In this document: positions 29,517-38,413 of the stretch, piece by piece
How the letters are laid out: the number at the start of each line of letters is the position of its first letter
Position numbering within the stretch: the first letter of the stretch is position 1
Assembly: GCA_001970955.1 (NCBI GenBank)
Contig: MPUH01000492.1
Span: 1 to 50,593, forward strand
Source: Stentor coeruleus
Lineage: Eukaryota; Ciliophora; Heterotrichea; Heterotrichida; Stentoridae
Length of the DNA: 50,593 nucleotides
Direction: 5' to 3'
Notes under the pieces: model-generated
Seen by the model: the letters and a program-made list of their open reading frames with translations, nothing else
Told to the model about the DNA's origin: nothing
Database searches by the model: none
Translations under genes and position numbers: made by a program

Positions 29517-31112
29517 ATGGAAGATTACGAAGACATTGCAGGGATGTACTCTGGATCAATAAAGAATGGTATTCCCCATGGTGAAGGTTTTAAAATCTAC
29601 AGAAACAATATCACTTACAAAGGTATCTGGAATAATGGAGCACGACATGGTAAAGGGATACTTACTTATGGTGACTTTACTCTTGAAGTTGAAATGGATA
29701 AAGGGACTGTTATAAAGCATAAGCTTGAATCTGGTAATATCTTTATGCTCTCAAAAGGAATAATTTTGAAAATGAACTCAAAAATAGTCACTGATTTCAA
29801 TGGAAAGTTTTATGAGGAAAAAATCATAGATCCGGATGGCTTTAATCAAGATTATGAAGGATCTGAGGAATTTGAAAACTTTGATGACTTTGGTGGTATG
29901 TTTGAAGAACCTCAACTGAATAAAATTATTTTTAAGTCTGGTATAAGGAAATTTTTAAAGGAATCACAAGGTTTCAGAAGCACATCAAATTTGAGTAGAA
30001 GATTTGAAGGAAATATGATAAATGGTGAACCTAATGGATATGGAAAATTATATATTGGTTCAAAGCTTATCTATGAAGGAGAAATGAATAAATGGGTGTT
30101 TCATGGCAAAGGTAAATTGAAAATACGAGAAATTGAAATCACTGCCAATTTTGTTGATGATCTACCAAACGGAGATGTAGAGATAAAATCTCCATTTTTA
30201 GATTATAAAGGTCAAATGCTTGATGGAAAATATCATGGATTAGGATGTCTTGAATGCACTGATTTTTATTACAAAGGAAAATTTAATGATGGTGAAATTG
30301 TATACCCTGATGAAATTAATTATAGGCAATTTGAACCTACTGGGTTTGGAAAAGAGTATAAAACTGAGGTTTTAAAAAGCAATGGGCTAGGGGACGAAAT
30401 CCAAAAATTGATGGATTTAGTAAATGAATTTAAATTAAAAGATAAAACTGAATCTAGGAATATTCTTTCTCATCAAAGAGAATTTGAAAATGTGCTTAGT
30501 TTACTTGATTCTCAATTACAAAATAGATTAACAACTTTCACAAATGGAATTACAAGTATCTTTGCAAATAGTTTAGCAGGCCTCGTTTTATTAGATGAAG
30601 CTCCAATGACAGAATCAAAAATAAAAAAATCTTCAAGTAAAATTCTAGATGTGGATAAGAAATCAAGAAGTTTTTTTGAAAATGAATTTATAAAAGGCGT
30701 AAAACATTTAGCAACTTTGTTTAAAGTAAAAGTTAGCCAAGGAGAATATTACGGAGAATTTTCTAACTCTATAATGCATGGAAAAGGAAGATTCATATTT
30801 AATAATGGAGAATATTACGAAGGTTTATGGAACAAAGGTAAAATGCATGGATATGGTATATACAAATATCAAAATGATTGCATTTTTAAAGGTAATTTTA
30901 TCAATGGGATAAAAAATGGAAGGGGTCAACTACAACTAAAAAACGGTCTTAAAATTACAGCAATCTGGGTTAACGATATTCTAGAAGGTGAAGGGAATAT
31001 TTTTTTTAATGAAGCTATAATAAATGCAAGATGGGTTAATGGTAAAATATATCAATACGGGAAGTTTAAGAATATCAATTCAGTATACTTTATGAAGTTT
31101 TTAAGTATTTAA
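29517..31112 (+). CDS. MORN-repeat protein (copy 1)
   Basis: 531 residues, ATG at 29517, TAA stop. MORN motifs (Y-x-G-x-W/F-x-N-G-x-x-H-G-x-G) occur at the N-terminus (YSGSIKNGIPHGEGF and YKGIWNNGARHGKGI) and in the middle (YEGEMNKWVFHGKGKL, YKGQMLDGKYHGLG). They recur near the C-terminus (YYGEFSNSIMHGKGRF, YYEGLWNKGKMHGYGIY and FKGNFINGIKNGRG). A Ser/Lys helical linker at about 285-395 separates the blocks. MORN arrays form extended sheets used as membrane- or cytoskeleton-linked scaffolds. It is a tandem paralogue of the next gene, 53 bp downstream. No catalytic domain is present. No intron needed. Confidence 0.85.
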   Translation: MEDYEDIAGMYSGSIKNGIPHGEGFKIYRNNITYKGIWNNGARHGKGILTYGDFTLEVEMDKGTVIKHKLESGNIFMLSKGIILKMNSKIVTDFNGKFYEEKIIDPDGFNQDYEGSEEFENFDDFGGMFEEPQLNKIIFKSGIRKFLKESQGFRSTSNLSRRFEGNMINGEPNGYGKLYIGSKLIYEGEMNKWVFHGKGKLKIREIEITANFVDDLPNGDVEIKSPFLDYKGQMLDGKYHGLGCLECTDFYYKGKFNDGEIVYPDEINYRQFEPTGFGKEYKTEVLKSNGLGDEIQKLMDLVNEFKLKDKTESRNILSHQREFENVLSLLDSQLQNRLTTFTNGITSIFANSLAGLVLLDEAPMTESKIKKSSSKILDVDKKSRSFFENEFIKGVKHLATLFKVKVSQGEYYGEFSNSIMHGKGRFIFNNGEYYEGLWNKGKMHGYGIYKYQNDCIFKGNFINGIKNGRGQLQLKNGLKITAIWVNDILEGEGNIFFNEAIINARWVNGKIYQYGKFKNINSVYFMKFLSI

Positions 31113-31165
31113 GCTTTTCTAAGTAAAGATTTTTATGAGATTATTTAATATAAATAATAAATATC

Positions 31166-32740
31166 ATGAGTGAATATATGGATGAAACAGGACTTTATGA
31201 AGGTGAACTTCTTGATGGTGTGCCTCATGGTTGGGGAGTGAAATATTATAATACTGGGCTAATATTCACTGGATATTGGGAAAATGGGATAAAACATGGA
31301 CCAGGGGTAATAAATTTTGAAGGTAAGGACTTTGAGCTATTATTCGATAAAGGGAAAGTTATTAAAAAAATTGATATTCCGTCTATGTTTTTACATACAG
31401 GTTTAGCAGATAACATGGTAGAAGCAATTACTAGCTATACTAATTTTATTTTTGATGGAAAACATTATAAAGAAGTCAATCGGAGTAAAAAAACATTTGA
31501 AGATAACTTAGGACAACTATCAATCTCAGGACCTGGGAAATTTGAAATAGCTCCAGGAATAATTATTGAAGCTGAAAATGTTAATGGGAATATTTGTGGT
31601 AATGGAAAAGTTACTAAGAATGGCACGCTTATATATGAAGGGGAAATTGATAAGTGTATTCCAAATGGTCAAGGGACTGCATATTCAAGTATGGGTATAA
31701 TTTATCAAGGGGAATTTAAAGAAAATCTATATCATGGCAATGGAGTTTTTATACATTTTTTTGGAACTATTTCTGGCACATTTTATGAAGGATTGCCACA
31801 TGGCGAGATACAAGTTGATTTAGCTATTTTTACTTATAAAGGAGAAGTTAATAAAGGGAAGTATCATGGATATGGACAATTAAAATGCGATGATTTTTGT
31901 TATAATGGAAAATTTAATAACGGGTTTATTGAAAACTATGAACAAGTTGAGTTTTATAAAGGAAATAAATATAGATCGATAGAAGATATTGAAAATGCAT
32001 TTGATTGTATTGAAAAATTTAATTATGGGTTTGGGGAAAAACTTTCTGAGATAGTTTCAATTGAAGATAGAAAAAGTCCAATGAAATGTGAAATTGATAA
32101 TAATGAAAAAGAAACACCAAATCCTTTTTTGGAAAAACATTTTGAAAATCCAATAGTAAAAGAAAATCCTTTTTTGGAAAAACATTTTGAAAATCCAATA
32201 GTAAAAGAAAATCCTTTTTTGGAAAAACATTTTGAAAATCAAATAGTAAAGAAAAATCCTATTAAAACAACTTTTAAGGTTCGTGGGAAAAATTTTAAAG
32301 AGTATGAGTTGCTTTTTGCCCCACAAAAATTCAGTTTTATTGTTAGTTTAAATCTTCTTGAAGGAATTTATGTTGGGGAATATTATCAAAATGCTATACA
32401 TGGAAAAGGGAATTTTAAGTTTGGAAATGGAGATGAGTATTTTGGATTGTGGAATAATAATAAAATTCAAGGCTTTGGGACTTATTATTATAACAATTCT
32501 TCGATTTACATGGGATTTTTCGAAAACAATCTTAAACACGGCAAAGGGAAATTAATACTTGCTGATGGAGTTGAAATTGAAGGAGTATGGGAAAATGATG
32601 TACTTCAAGGACAAGGAATTATAAAAAATAAATTCTGTGTTTATTTAGTTATTTGGAACAGAGGGAAAATTATGCAGACAGGTAAGATTTATGAAAAGAA
32701 TAAATTGCACTATTTCATAACAAGTTATAAAAGTATTTAA
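31166..32740 (+). CDS. MORN-repeat protein (copy 2)
   Basis: 524 residues, ATG at 31166, TAA stop. The architecture matches copy 1: N-terminal MORN units (YEGELLDGVPHGWGVKYY, FTGYWENGIKHGPGV), a middle block (YEGEIDKCIPNGQGT, YQGEFKENLYHGNGV, YKGEVNKGKYHGYG), a linker, and a C-terminal block (YVGEYYQNAIHGKGNF, MGFFENNLKHGKGKL). The linker here holds three tandem 15-residue units (NPFLEKHFENPIVKE type), absent from copy 1. A scaffold role is likely, as for copy 1. The 53-bp gap between the copies leaves little room for a separate promoter. Confidence 0.85.
   Translation: MSEYMDETGLYEGELLDGVPHGWGVKYYNTGLIFTGYWENGIKHGPGVINFEGKDFELLFDKGKVIKKIDIPSMFLHTGLADNMVEAITSYTNFIFDGKHYKEVNRSKKTFEDNLGQLSISGPGKFEIAPGIIIEAENVNGNICGNGKVTKNGTLIYEGEIDKCIPNGQGTAYSSMGIIYQGEFKENLYHGNGVFIHFFGTISGTFYEGLPHGEIQVDLAIFTYKGEVNKGKYHGYGQLKCDDFCYNGKFNNGFIENYEQVEFYKGNKYRSIEDIENAFDCIEKFNYGFGEKLSEIVSIEDRKSPMKCEIDNNEKETPNPFLEKHFENPIVKENPFLEKHFENPIVKENPFLEKHFENQIVKKNPIKTTFKVRGKNFKEYELLFAPQKFSFIVSLNLLEGIYVGEYYQNAIHGKGNFKFGNGDEYFGLWNNNKIQGFGTYYYNNSSIYMGFFENNLKHGKGKLILADGVEIEGVWENDVLQGQGIIKNKFCVYLVIWNRGKIMQTGKIYEKNKLHYFITSYKSI
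32120..32254 (+). repeat. 45-bp tandem repeat (three units) inside MORN copy 2
   Basis: Units start at 32120, 32165 and 32210. The first two are nearly identical, the third has diverged (Pro to Gln, Glu to Lys). Being a multiple of three, it keeps the frame and adds 15 residues per unit. Confidence 0.9.
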
Positions 32741-33189
32741 TTTAGAGTCACTTTAAGATAGTTTGCAAGTAATAAATATGATTTTAAAAATATTAACTTT
32801 TAGCAAAATTATATAAATTTGGTGAAGGTCTTAAGAGATTATTTTACACACATACGTAAAAAAATCCATCATTGCAATTTCTCATAATTTTCTTTTAAAA
32901 CTGCATATATCCTTAAATATTCNCTAATTATAATTGCAGATAAAAAATTCTAAGTTTATTTTACACACATACGTAAAAAAATCCATCATTGCAATTTCTC
33001 ATAATTTTCTTTTAAAACTGCATATATCCTTAAATATTCATCATATAATTATTACACATCAAAACCAATCAAAAATATCACAAAAAAATAATCCCTACTA
33101 ATAAAAAAGTTTCAATATCCTAATTTATAAACACAAAACTATACATATGCTTTTAAAAATCCAGCTTTCTAATTTTTCCATTATTATAA
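32741..33189. other. intergenic region with assembly join
   Basis: 449 bp, of which about 117 are probably artefactual (see the 84-bp repeat around 32923). The stretch next to the 33190 gene is C/A-rich. No gene seen. Confidence 0.5.
32839..33039. repeat. single-N join flanked by 84-bp direct repeat
   Basis: 32839-32922 and 32956-33039 are identical 84-mers on either side of N (32923) and 32 other bases. This fits two contig ends that overlap but were not merged. Confidence 0.85.
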
Positions 33190-33528
33190 ATGCAGAACCC
33201 AGAACAACGAAATCAATCTATGTACTTATTAATCATAATCTTTATGATTATTCTTCTCCCATCGCTTTTTAGTTCTAGTTCTTCAAGTTCAACACAAACA
33301 ACAGATATTCATCGTAAAAACTTGATTCAAGATATGGTTGATTTCGCTATATCCCTTCAATCAGAAAATGAAATCCTATACAACCACATTCTAATATTTG
33401 AAGCAAACTTAAACAACACTTTACCAGAAGAATATAAATTTTATAAAGCCAACATGACGAATTACTATAAAAAACTCATAGAAAATAAAGAAAAACTTCA
33501 AAAATTAGATCGATTCTTAAACTATTAA
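33190..33528 (+). CDS. small single-pass membrane or secreted protein (112 aa)
   Basis: ATG at 33190, TAA stop. One hydrophobic segment at about residues 11-27 (MYLLIIIFMIILLPSLF), then a Ser run and a soluble helical region rich in Asn, Glu and Lys with an LNNTLPEEY motif. There are two NxT sequons (LNNTL and ANMTN), so the C-terminal part could be lumenal or extracellular. The segment could be a signal anchor or an uncleaved signal peptide. No family recognised. Confidence 0.55.
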   Translation: MQNPEQRNQSMYLLIIIFMIILLPSLFSSSSSSSTQTTDIHRKNLIQDMVDFAISLQSENEILYNHILIFEANLNNTLPEEYKFYKANMTNYYKKLIENKEKLQKLDRFLNY

Positions 33529-33571
33529 TATTTAGAAGTCTTAATTTTTTAATTAGGAATATAAATTGCCA

Positions 33572-34246
33572 CTATAGCAAAGGCTTATTATTTTTATTCA
33601 GATTATGACTAAGTGTGTTAAAAAAAGTGAACTCTAAATTTTTCTGATTCTTTTTTTTTGAAAACAATTTATAAAGCTCACTTTTTGACCTTAGCTGTGG
33701 GGTTACAATTGTTGTTATTGGGTTTTTTAATCCTGGCTTTAAAAGGCTTAAGACATCGTTAATACTGGCTACTAAAGCTAGCTTTTTATCATTTTTGAGG
33801 ATACTTTTTTTCTTTTTCAGGAAGACTGATGAGAAATTGTTTTTTGCTATTGCTGGCAAATGCTGTTTAGATTTGTTTTTTGTAAAATTTTTTGATTTTC
33901 TAAAAATCTGTTTGTCGTTTAGGTATATTTTGCCTATATTGGATAAAGTAGGACTTGTTGATGGTAGTACTTTAGGAGGAGGGTCAGGCTTATAATTTAG
34001 TTTTGGTTCTGGGATAAGCAAAGCTTTATTTGATTTGGAAGGGGATTCTGTGATACAATTGCTTTGTTTACGTAATTGGACAATCTTATTAATAGTTGAA
34101 GTACTTGGAAAATGTTCTAAATCATTGTTCCAGCCTGATACTTCTGGAAGAGAAAAACGAATTCTTTGCATAGTTGAACTGTCTTTAAATGAATAATTTT
34201 CGCTTTCTTTTGTTAGTGATGATATTAAATGTAGTTCCCCATTCAT
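33572..34246 (-). CDS. unrecognised basic, disordered protein (224 aa)
   Basis: ATG at 34246, TAA stop. Rich in Ser, Lys, Asn and Pro (PKLNYKPDPPPKVLPSTSPT at about 80-100), with Lys clusters (FLKKKKSILKNDKK). One short helical segment (LALVASINDVLSLLKPGLKN) may be ordered. No recognised domain; likely intrinsically disordered. It lies 78 bp downstream of the K+ channel's stop on the same strand. Confidence 0.55.
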   Translation of the reverse strand: MNGELHLISSLTKESENYSFKDSSTMQRIRFSLPEVSGWNNDLEHFPSTSTINKIVQLRKQSNCITESPSKSNKALLIPEPKLNYKPDPPPKVLPSTSPTLSNIGKIYLNDKQIFRKSKNFTKNKSKQHLPAIAKNNFSSVFLKKKKSILKNDKKLALVASINDVLSLLKPGLKNPITTIVTPQLRSKSELYKLFSKKKNQKNLEFTFFNTLSHNLNKNNKPLL

Positions 34247-34324
34247 CTTATTGAATTACATTGATTTATGCATATAAAGGTTAAATCAATTATTAATAGT
34301 AAATTACAAATAGAAGCTATAAAT

Positions 34325-36379
34325 CTATTCGAATTCTTCCTCTTTTAACTTGATAATTTTTTTAGGAGTTGGTAAATCTCCATCTCTTATAAGTCTTGTT
34401 AGCGTATCAATTCGATTCGCCAAGTCTTTCAAAGTGTATATCTGATGCTTTTCATGTAAATGTTGACATCTTTTTTCAAACAGTTCATCCACTCTTTTCT
34501 TAAAAACTTTTACATTAATGCCTTCTAATTCCCCATTATTCCTCAACCTTATAAGTTCCATAATTTCTATAATCGCTTTTTCATTAAGTTTATCCCTTTC
34601 CATTGCCACCATCCTTATTTCTTCCCAAACATTTGTATGTTCATCAATAATCTCTTGTAGTACCTGCCTATGCATAATCAATAACTCTGAGCTCCTAACA
34701 CCTTTAGCAGCATATTTTCTTGATATCCCCCTAACAACTTCAATATCCCCAAAATAACTTCCTCTCTGCATAGATTTCAATATGGTATCTTCCTTACCAA
34801 AAACATAACTAATCCTCCCTCTAACAATAAAATAAATTTCATCAGCAAACTCTCCTTTTTTATAAACATAATCATTTCTTTCTAAAAACATAGGTTGTAA
34901 CAATGGTACAATCGATGCAATAATACTCTGATCTTTATCTTTAAAAAAATTTATCTCTTTAGCTGCCCCATGATGCATATTAATAGCCACTTCATATCTT
35001 AACTGTTTAGGTAGTTCATTAAAAATACTCAATTTATCTAACCAAGAAAAGCCTCTTTTTTCAGCAGAGTATCTTAATGCATGTTTAAGTTTATTCCTTA
35101 ATTCTTTATTTAAATTAGCTTCAACAGAAAACTCATCAATAACAGCTAATTTGCTTAAAAGAACATTTTCTTTAGTATCTATTGATGACATCATTGAAGA
35201 TAAACTTCCAATTGTAAAAGAGAAAAAATATAAACCACATATCATCCAAGCTATGCATATGATTTTTTCTAAATTTGTAAAACCTGAAATGTCTCCATAT
35301 CCAACTGTACATAATGTTGTAAAAGCCCAATATATTGATGTTAAGTATTTAGTTCCTATATCTGAGTCTAAGTAATCAAGCCTTGTTACCCATGTGTCAG
35401 GACCAAAATTATCAAGACGAGCGGAAAAATACCAGAAACAGGCAGCGAGATGTAAACAAAGGAGGATTGTTATAAAAGATTTTATAAGTCTCATTGCTGA
35501 GTTTTTTATTGAAAAATACTCTTGTATAGTCTCGATGATTTCAATTTTACTATAGTGTTTTAGGAGTTTCAGTAGACGAGAGATTCTAAAAAGCCTGTAA
35601 AGCTTAGGGAGACGTAATAATCTGACAAAGTTATTTAAATTGCTTGAATTAGCTGATGAACTACTTTTCGTGTTATCCAGAAGTGTAAAGGGGAAAAATG
35701 ATATGAAATCAATAAGCATCCAGGATTTTAAGTAATTTATCATTATAACTTTATGACTTGTCACTAGAACATCTGATTTGTCATAATAAGCACTAAAGCA
35801 ATTTATTAAAAAGTCGAAAAAAAAAAGCCCATCAGTGACTAGATCTATTCTATCCCAAATATCTCCAGATTGAGAGTTTATGAAAGACATAGTAAATGGC
35901 ATTAATGTGACTGTATATACCAATAGTATAGCTAAAACAATATTCCAAATATTTTTAAATGTAGTTCTTGGGTGGATAATATACCAAGGTGTAGGTTCTA
36001 AGCAATTTAATTCAGTTATAGCATGATCAAGATTCCCTGAAGTTTTTCTTATCATTAAAGGGTTATCATCTTCTATTTTTGGTTCACTTTTGATTGTTTC
36101 AGTTTGTAAAAGTCTTTTTATCACAAGCTGGGCTCGAATTTTTATTAAGGCCCTTTTCCATACATCAATGTATTTACATCCAACTACTGGGATGTGTCGT
36201 ACAGGACGAGAAGTTTCTTGTTCTGAGTTGTTGAATTTTCCATTTGGAACCTCGTCTAAAGGGACTATTTTTTTGTATTCGGGAGGCATAGTACTTGATC
36301 GCCTTTTTCTATTATCAGGAGATGCTGGTAGATTCTTGGATTTTAGTTTATCTAGTGAGTTCATTTTGGAGTAAGGCAT
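34325..36379 (-). CDS. voltage-gated-type K+ channel with cyclic-nucleotide-binding domain
   Basis: 684 residues, ATG at 36379 (MPYSKMNSLD), TAG stop. Six helices with a pore: S1 about 145-167, S2 178-197, S3 215-233. S4 at about 250-274 has regularly spaced Arg/Lys (FVRLLRLPKLYRLFRISRLL). S5 is 298-318, pore 345-365, S6 370-394. The selectivity filter TVGYGD (about 358-363) marks potassium selectivity. A C-linker and a CNBD fold follow (DYVYKKGEFADEIYFIVRGRISY, then GSYFGDIEV, then RSSELLIMHR). This is the EAG/HCN/plant-type channel family. It is likely a plasma- or ciliary-membrane K+ channel; ciliates carry many such paralogues. The short CNBD arginine-binding motif is not classical, so cyclic-nucleotide gating is uncertain. 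Confidence 0.93.
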   Translation of the reverse strand: MPYSKMNSLDKLKSKNLPASPDNRKRRSSTMPPEYKKIVPLDEVPNGKFNNSEQETSRPVRHIPVVGCKYIDVWKRALIKIRAQLVIKRLLQTETIKSEPKIEDDNPLMIRKTSGNLDHAITELNCLEPTPWYIIHPRTTFKNIWNIVLAILLVYTVTLMPFTMSFINSQSGDIWDRIDLVTDGLFFFDFLINCFSAYYDKSDVLVTSHKVIMINYLKSWMLIDFISFFPFTLLDNTKSSSSANSSNLNNFVRLLRLPKLYRLFRISRLLKLLKHYSKIEIIETIQEYFSIKNSAMRLIKSFITILLCLHLAACFWYFSARLDNFGPDTWVTRLDYLDSDIGTKYLTSIYWAFTTLCTVGYGDISGFTNLEKIICIAWMICGLYFFSFTIGSLSSMMSSIDTKENVLLSKLAVIDEFSVEANLNKELRNKLKHALRYSAEKRGFSWLDKLSIFNELPKQLRYEVAINMHHGAAKEINFFKDKDQSIIASIVPLLQPMFLERNDYVYKKGEFADEIYFIVRGRISYVFGKEDTILKSMQRGSYFGDIEVVRGISRKYAAKGVRSSELLIMHRQVLQEIIDEHTNVWEEIRMVAMERDKLNEKAIIEIMELIRLRNNGELEGINVKVFKKRVDELFEKRCQHLHEKHQIYTLKDLANRIDTLTRLIRDGDLPTPKKIIKLKEEEFE

Positions 36380-36818
36380 CAAATACTATATAGGGTTTAC
36401 CATTATATGAATTTATTTGTATAATTTATATTTTAATTGCAGTAATAAAAAGTTGAGTTTATTGATTGATTAGATGGCTTTTGAAGTATCTTAGGAATGA
36501 TTTACCAATTTTTAGGAATTAAAAATCCTGAAGATTTTTAGTTTTAGGTAAATGATATAATTGGAATCGTTAAAGTTTCTTGATTTTTTTCCTGATATTT
36601 CATATTACTTGAATATGATATAAATCTTATCCAAAAAGTATAATAATTACTGACAAATAGGCTTATATCTTATTATTCACTACAAAACTATTTTTCAATA
36701 ACATCTATTAAATTGTTAAAAAAATCTAGAATTTTACTTTGTCCTTAAACATAAAAACTGTGCATATCTTATTCAGCCGATACTGCATTTCTAATCTAAA
36801 AATCCTATTAAAAAATTA
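36380..36818. other. intergenic region, partly in the duplicated segment
   Basis: 439 bp between the channel's start and the decayed kelch copy's 3' end. From about 36597 the sequence belongs to the 1.57-kb duplicated unit. No gene seen. Confidence 0.5.
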
Positions 36819-38167
36819 TTAAAAAGCATTGAGGATTACTTTTTCAACGATTTTCTCAAAAAGATCAAACTTATACAAATAGTTGTTACTCAATAAGAAA
36901 TATACCCATTTGCCATGCTTAACAGGATAGGAAATTAGGTAAGGGTTATTGGGAACCACATCATTTTTGGCAACTTTTTCCCAAAGATTGTTTGTATATT
37001 CAAAAATACAATCGCCATGAATGAGAAAACCTGAATCTTCTTCAGAAAATAATATTTTGCTACCTGAAGTTGCTGATATGAGACTTTGAAAGGTGTCTGT
37101 TGATGGAATATATGAGAAAACCCCGATTCTATAGCCAGTAACAAGAATTGTGTCTTTGATTATTGCTGAACTGTTGTAATCACTAGCTTTAGGGAGATTT
37201 GCTATTGATTCCCAAGCTCTTGCTTCTAGATTAAGCCTTTCAGATCTTGAGGAGAAGATGCCAAAAATCAGAGCACCTCCAAAAACATATATATAATTAT
37301 TTTGATAAGTACAGAGACCAGCTGAATACTTTCTATTAGGCATATCAGGATACTTTTGGGCAATATTTTCTCTTGGATCAATAATATAACATGAAACTAT
37401 CGGCCTATAAAATTCACTCAAAAGTCCTCCACAATAAAATACCCTTCTCTGAGGGAGTCTGCAGAACCCAGGCTGTATTCCTAAAAAGTCTTCAATATCT
37501 AAATCAACTTTGCTAACAGAATTATCAATAACCCCCAACTTAACCATTCTCTTACTATTTTGCTCAAAAAATATTATCGTCTTTGTGTATTCAGAAGCAT
37601 CTTCAATATTAACAAGCTTCAAAAATCGATTGAAATCTTGAGCAAAGAGATCCTTTATAGCATTTTCAACAGAAAAAGTGCTAAAAGATGAAAAATCCAA
37701 CTCATACCTGCATTGTTCAGCATTAAGATAATTATTATATTAACTTAAAACAACTTCACTATCATCAACTGCATTTTTACATGATTTCAAGATTAATTCT
37801 TGTTGCTTGCTTATATTATCAACTAATATTTGAGTTTCAGATATTATTTTACGTATAAGATATGAGGATTGCTCTAATAAAAAACTTTTGATTTTACCTA
37901 ATGAGTTGTATTTATCAATGAAATTTTTTATGAAATCATTTTTGATTAAAGGGGATAATGCTTTGTATATTGGAAGGAGTTTGTGAGATCCTTGAAGCTG
38001 GCAATGATCATTTATGTGAGATGAGCAAAAATATATTGGATCAGTTTTGCATAGGCATTTGAGCTTCGGATGCCCCTTGCATTCTTGATAAAAACACTGT
38101 AAATCCATTTTATAATGATTTTTTTTACCGACTCTTGCTGTATACCAAAATTATATTTAGTAAATTA
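36597..38167. repeat. tandem segmental duplication, unit 1
   Basis: About 1.57 kb, matching 38414-39969 at high identity over coding and flanking sequence. It starts at ATTTCATATTACTTGAATAT and ends at TATTTAGTAAATTA. It carries the kelch pseudogene copy. Confidence 0.85.
36819..38108 (-). pseudogene. zinc-binding/kelch-type gene, copy with nonsense codon
   Basis: Nearly identical in sequence and length to the intact gene at 38622-39911, but codon 123 is TAA (37742-37740) where the intact copy has GAA. The frame is otherwise open on both sides: 122 residues before the stop and 294 after, with no frameshift. No GT-AG intron of 15 or 16 nt spans the stop. It looks like a recently duplicated gene inactivated by one base change. 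Readthrough, or an error in the assembly, is also possible. The first part holds the Cys/His cluster and helices. The part after the stop holds the kelch-like repeats. Confidence 0.8.
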
Positions 38168-38370
38168 GCATAGTCTTTAGTATAATTTTCATGAGCTCAC
38201 ATCCGAATTCTGTGTAATTGTAAGGCTTTTCACCAGTGTGAACATACATATGTTCTCTGAGGTTCTGCCTTGACGAGAGGGGTTTTTTTGCAATACTTAT
38301 ACTTGAAGTTGAATTTTTGGTCAAAATCAACACTTGCAAGGTCTGAGTTTTCTTCGTAGAGTCCTTCCAT
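38157..38370 (-). pseudogene. decayed C2H2 zinc-finger remnant
   Basis: Lies in the 246-bp unique spacer between the two duplicated units. From an ATG at 38370 the frame runs to K-Y-C-K-K and then shifts by one base at an A7C4 run near 38281. It continues as SSRQNLREHMYVHTGEKPY, the typical finger end and linker of a C2H2 zinc finger. Cys residues expected in the fingers are Tyr here (YKYC, YNYTEFGC). A frameshift plus lost zinc ligands point to a dead fragment. Confidence 0.65.
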
Positions 38371-38413
38371 TTTTAGAAGCAATTAAGCTATTATCATAAT
38401 TATCTGATAAAAC

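Noticed and set aside
31308..31323. 16-nt GT...AG segment in MORN copy 2 as an intron
   Set aside because: It encodes part of a normal MORN unit (GPGVINFEGK) and does not end in TAG or CAG.
37680..37760. Intron to explain the TAA in the kelch copy
   Set aside because: No GT-AG pair 15 or 16 nt apart spans the stop, and the paralogue has GAA at the same codon.
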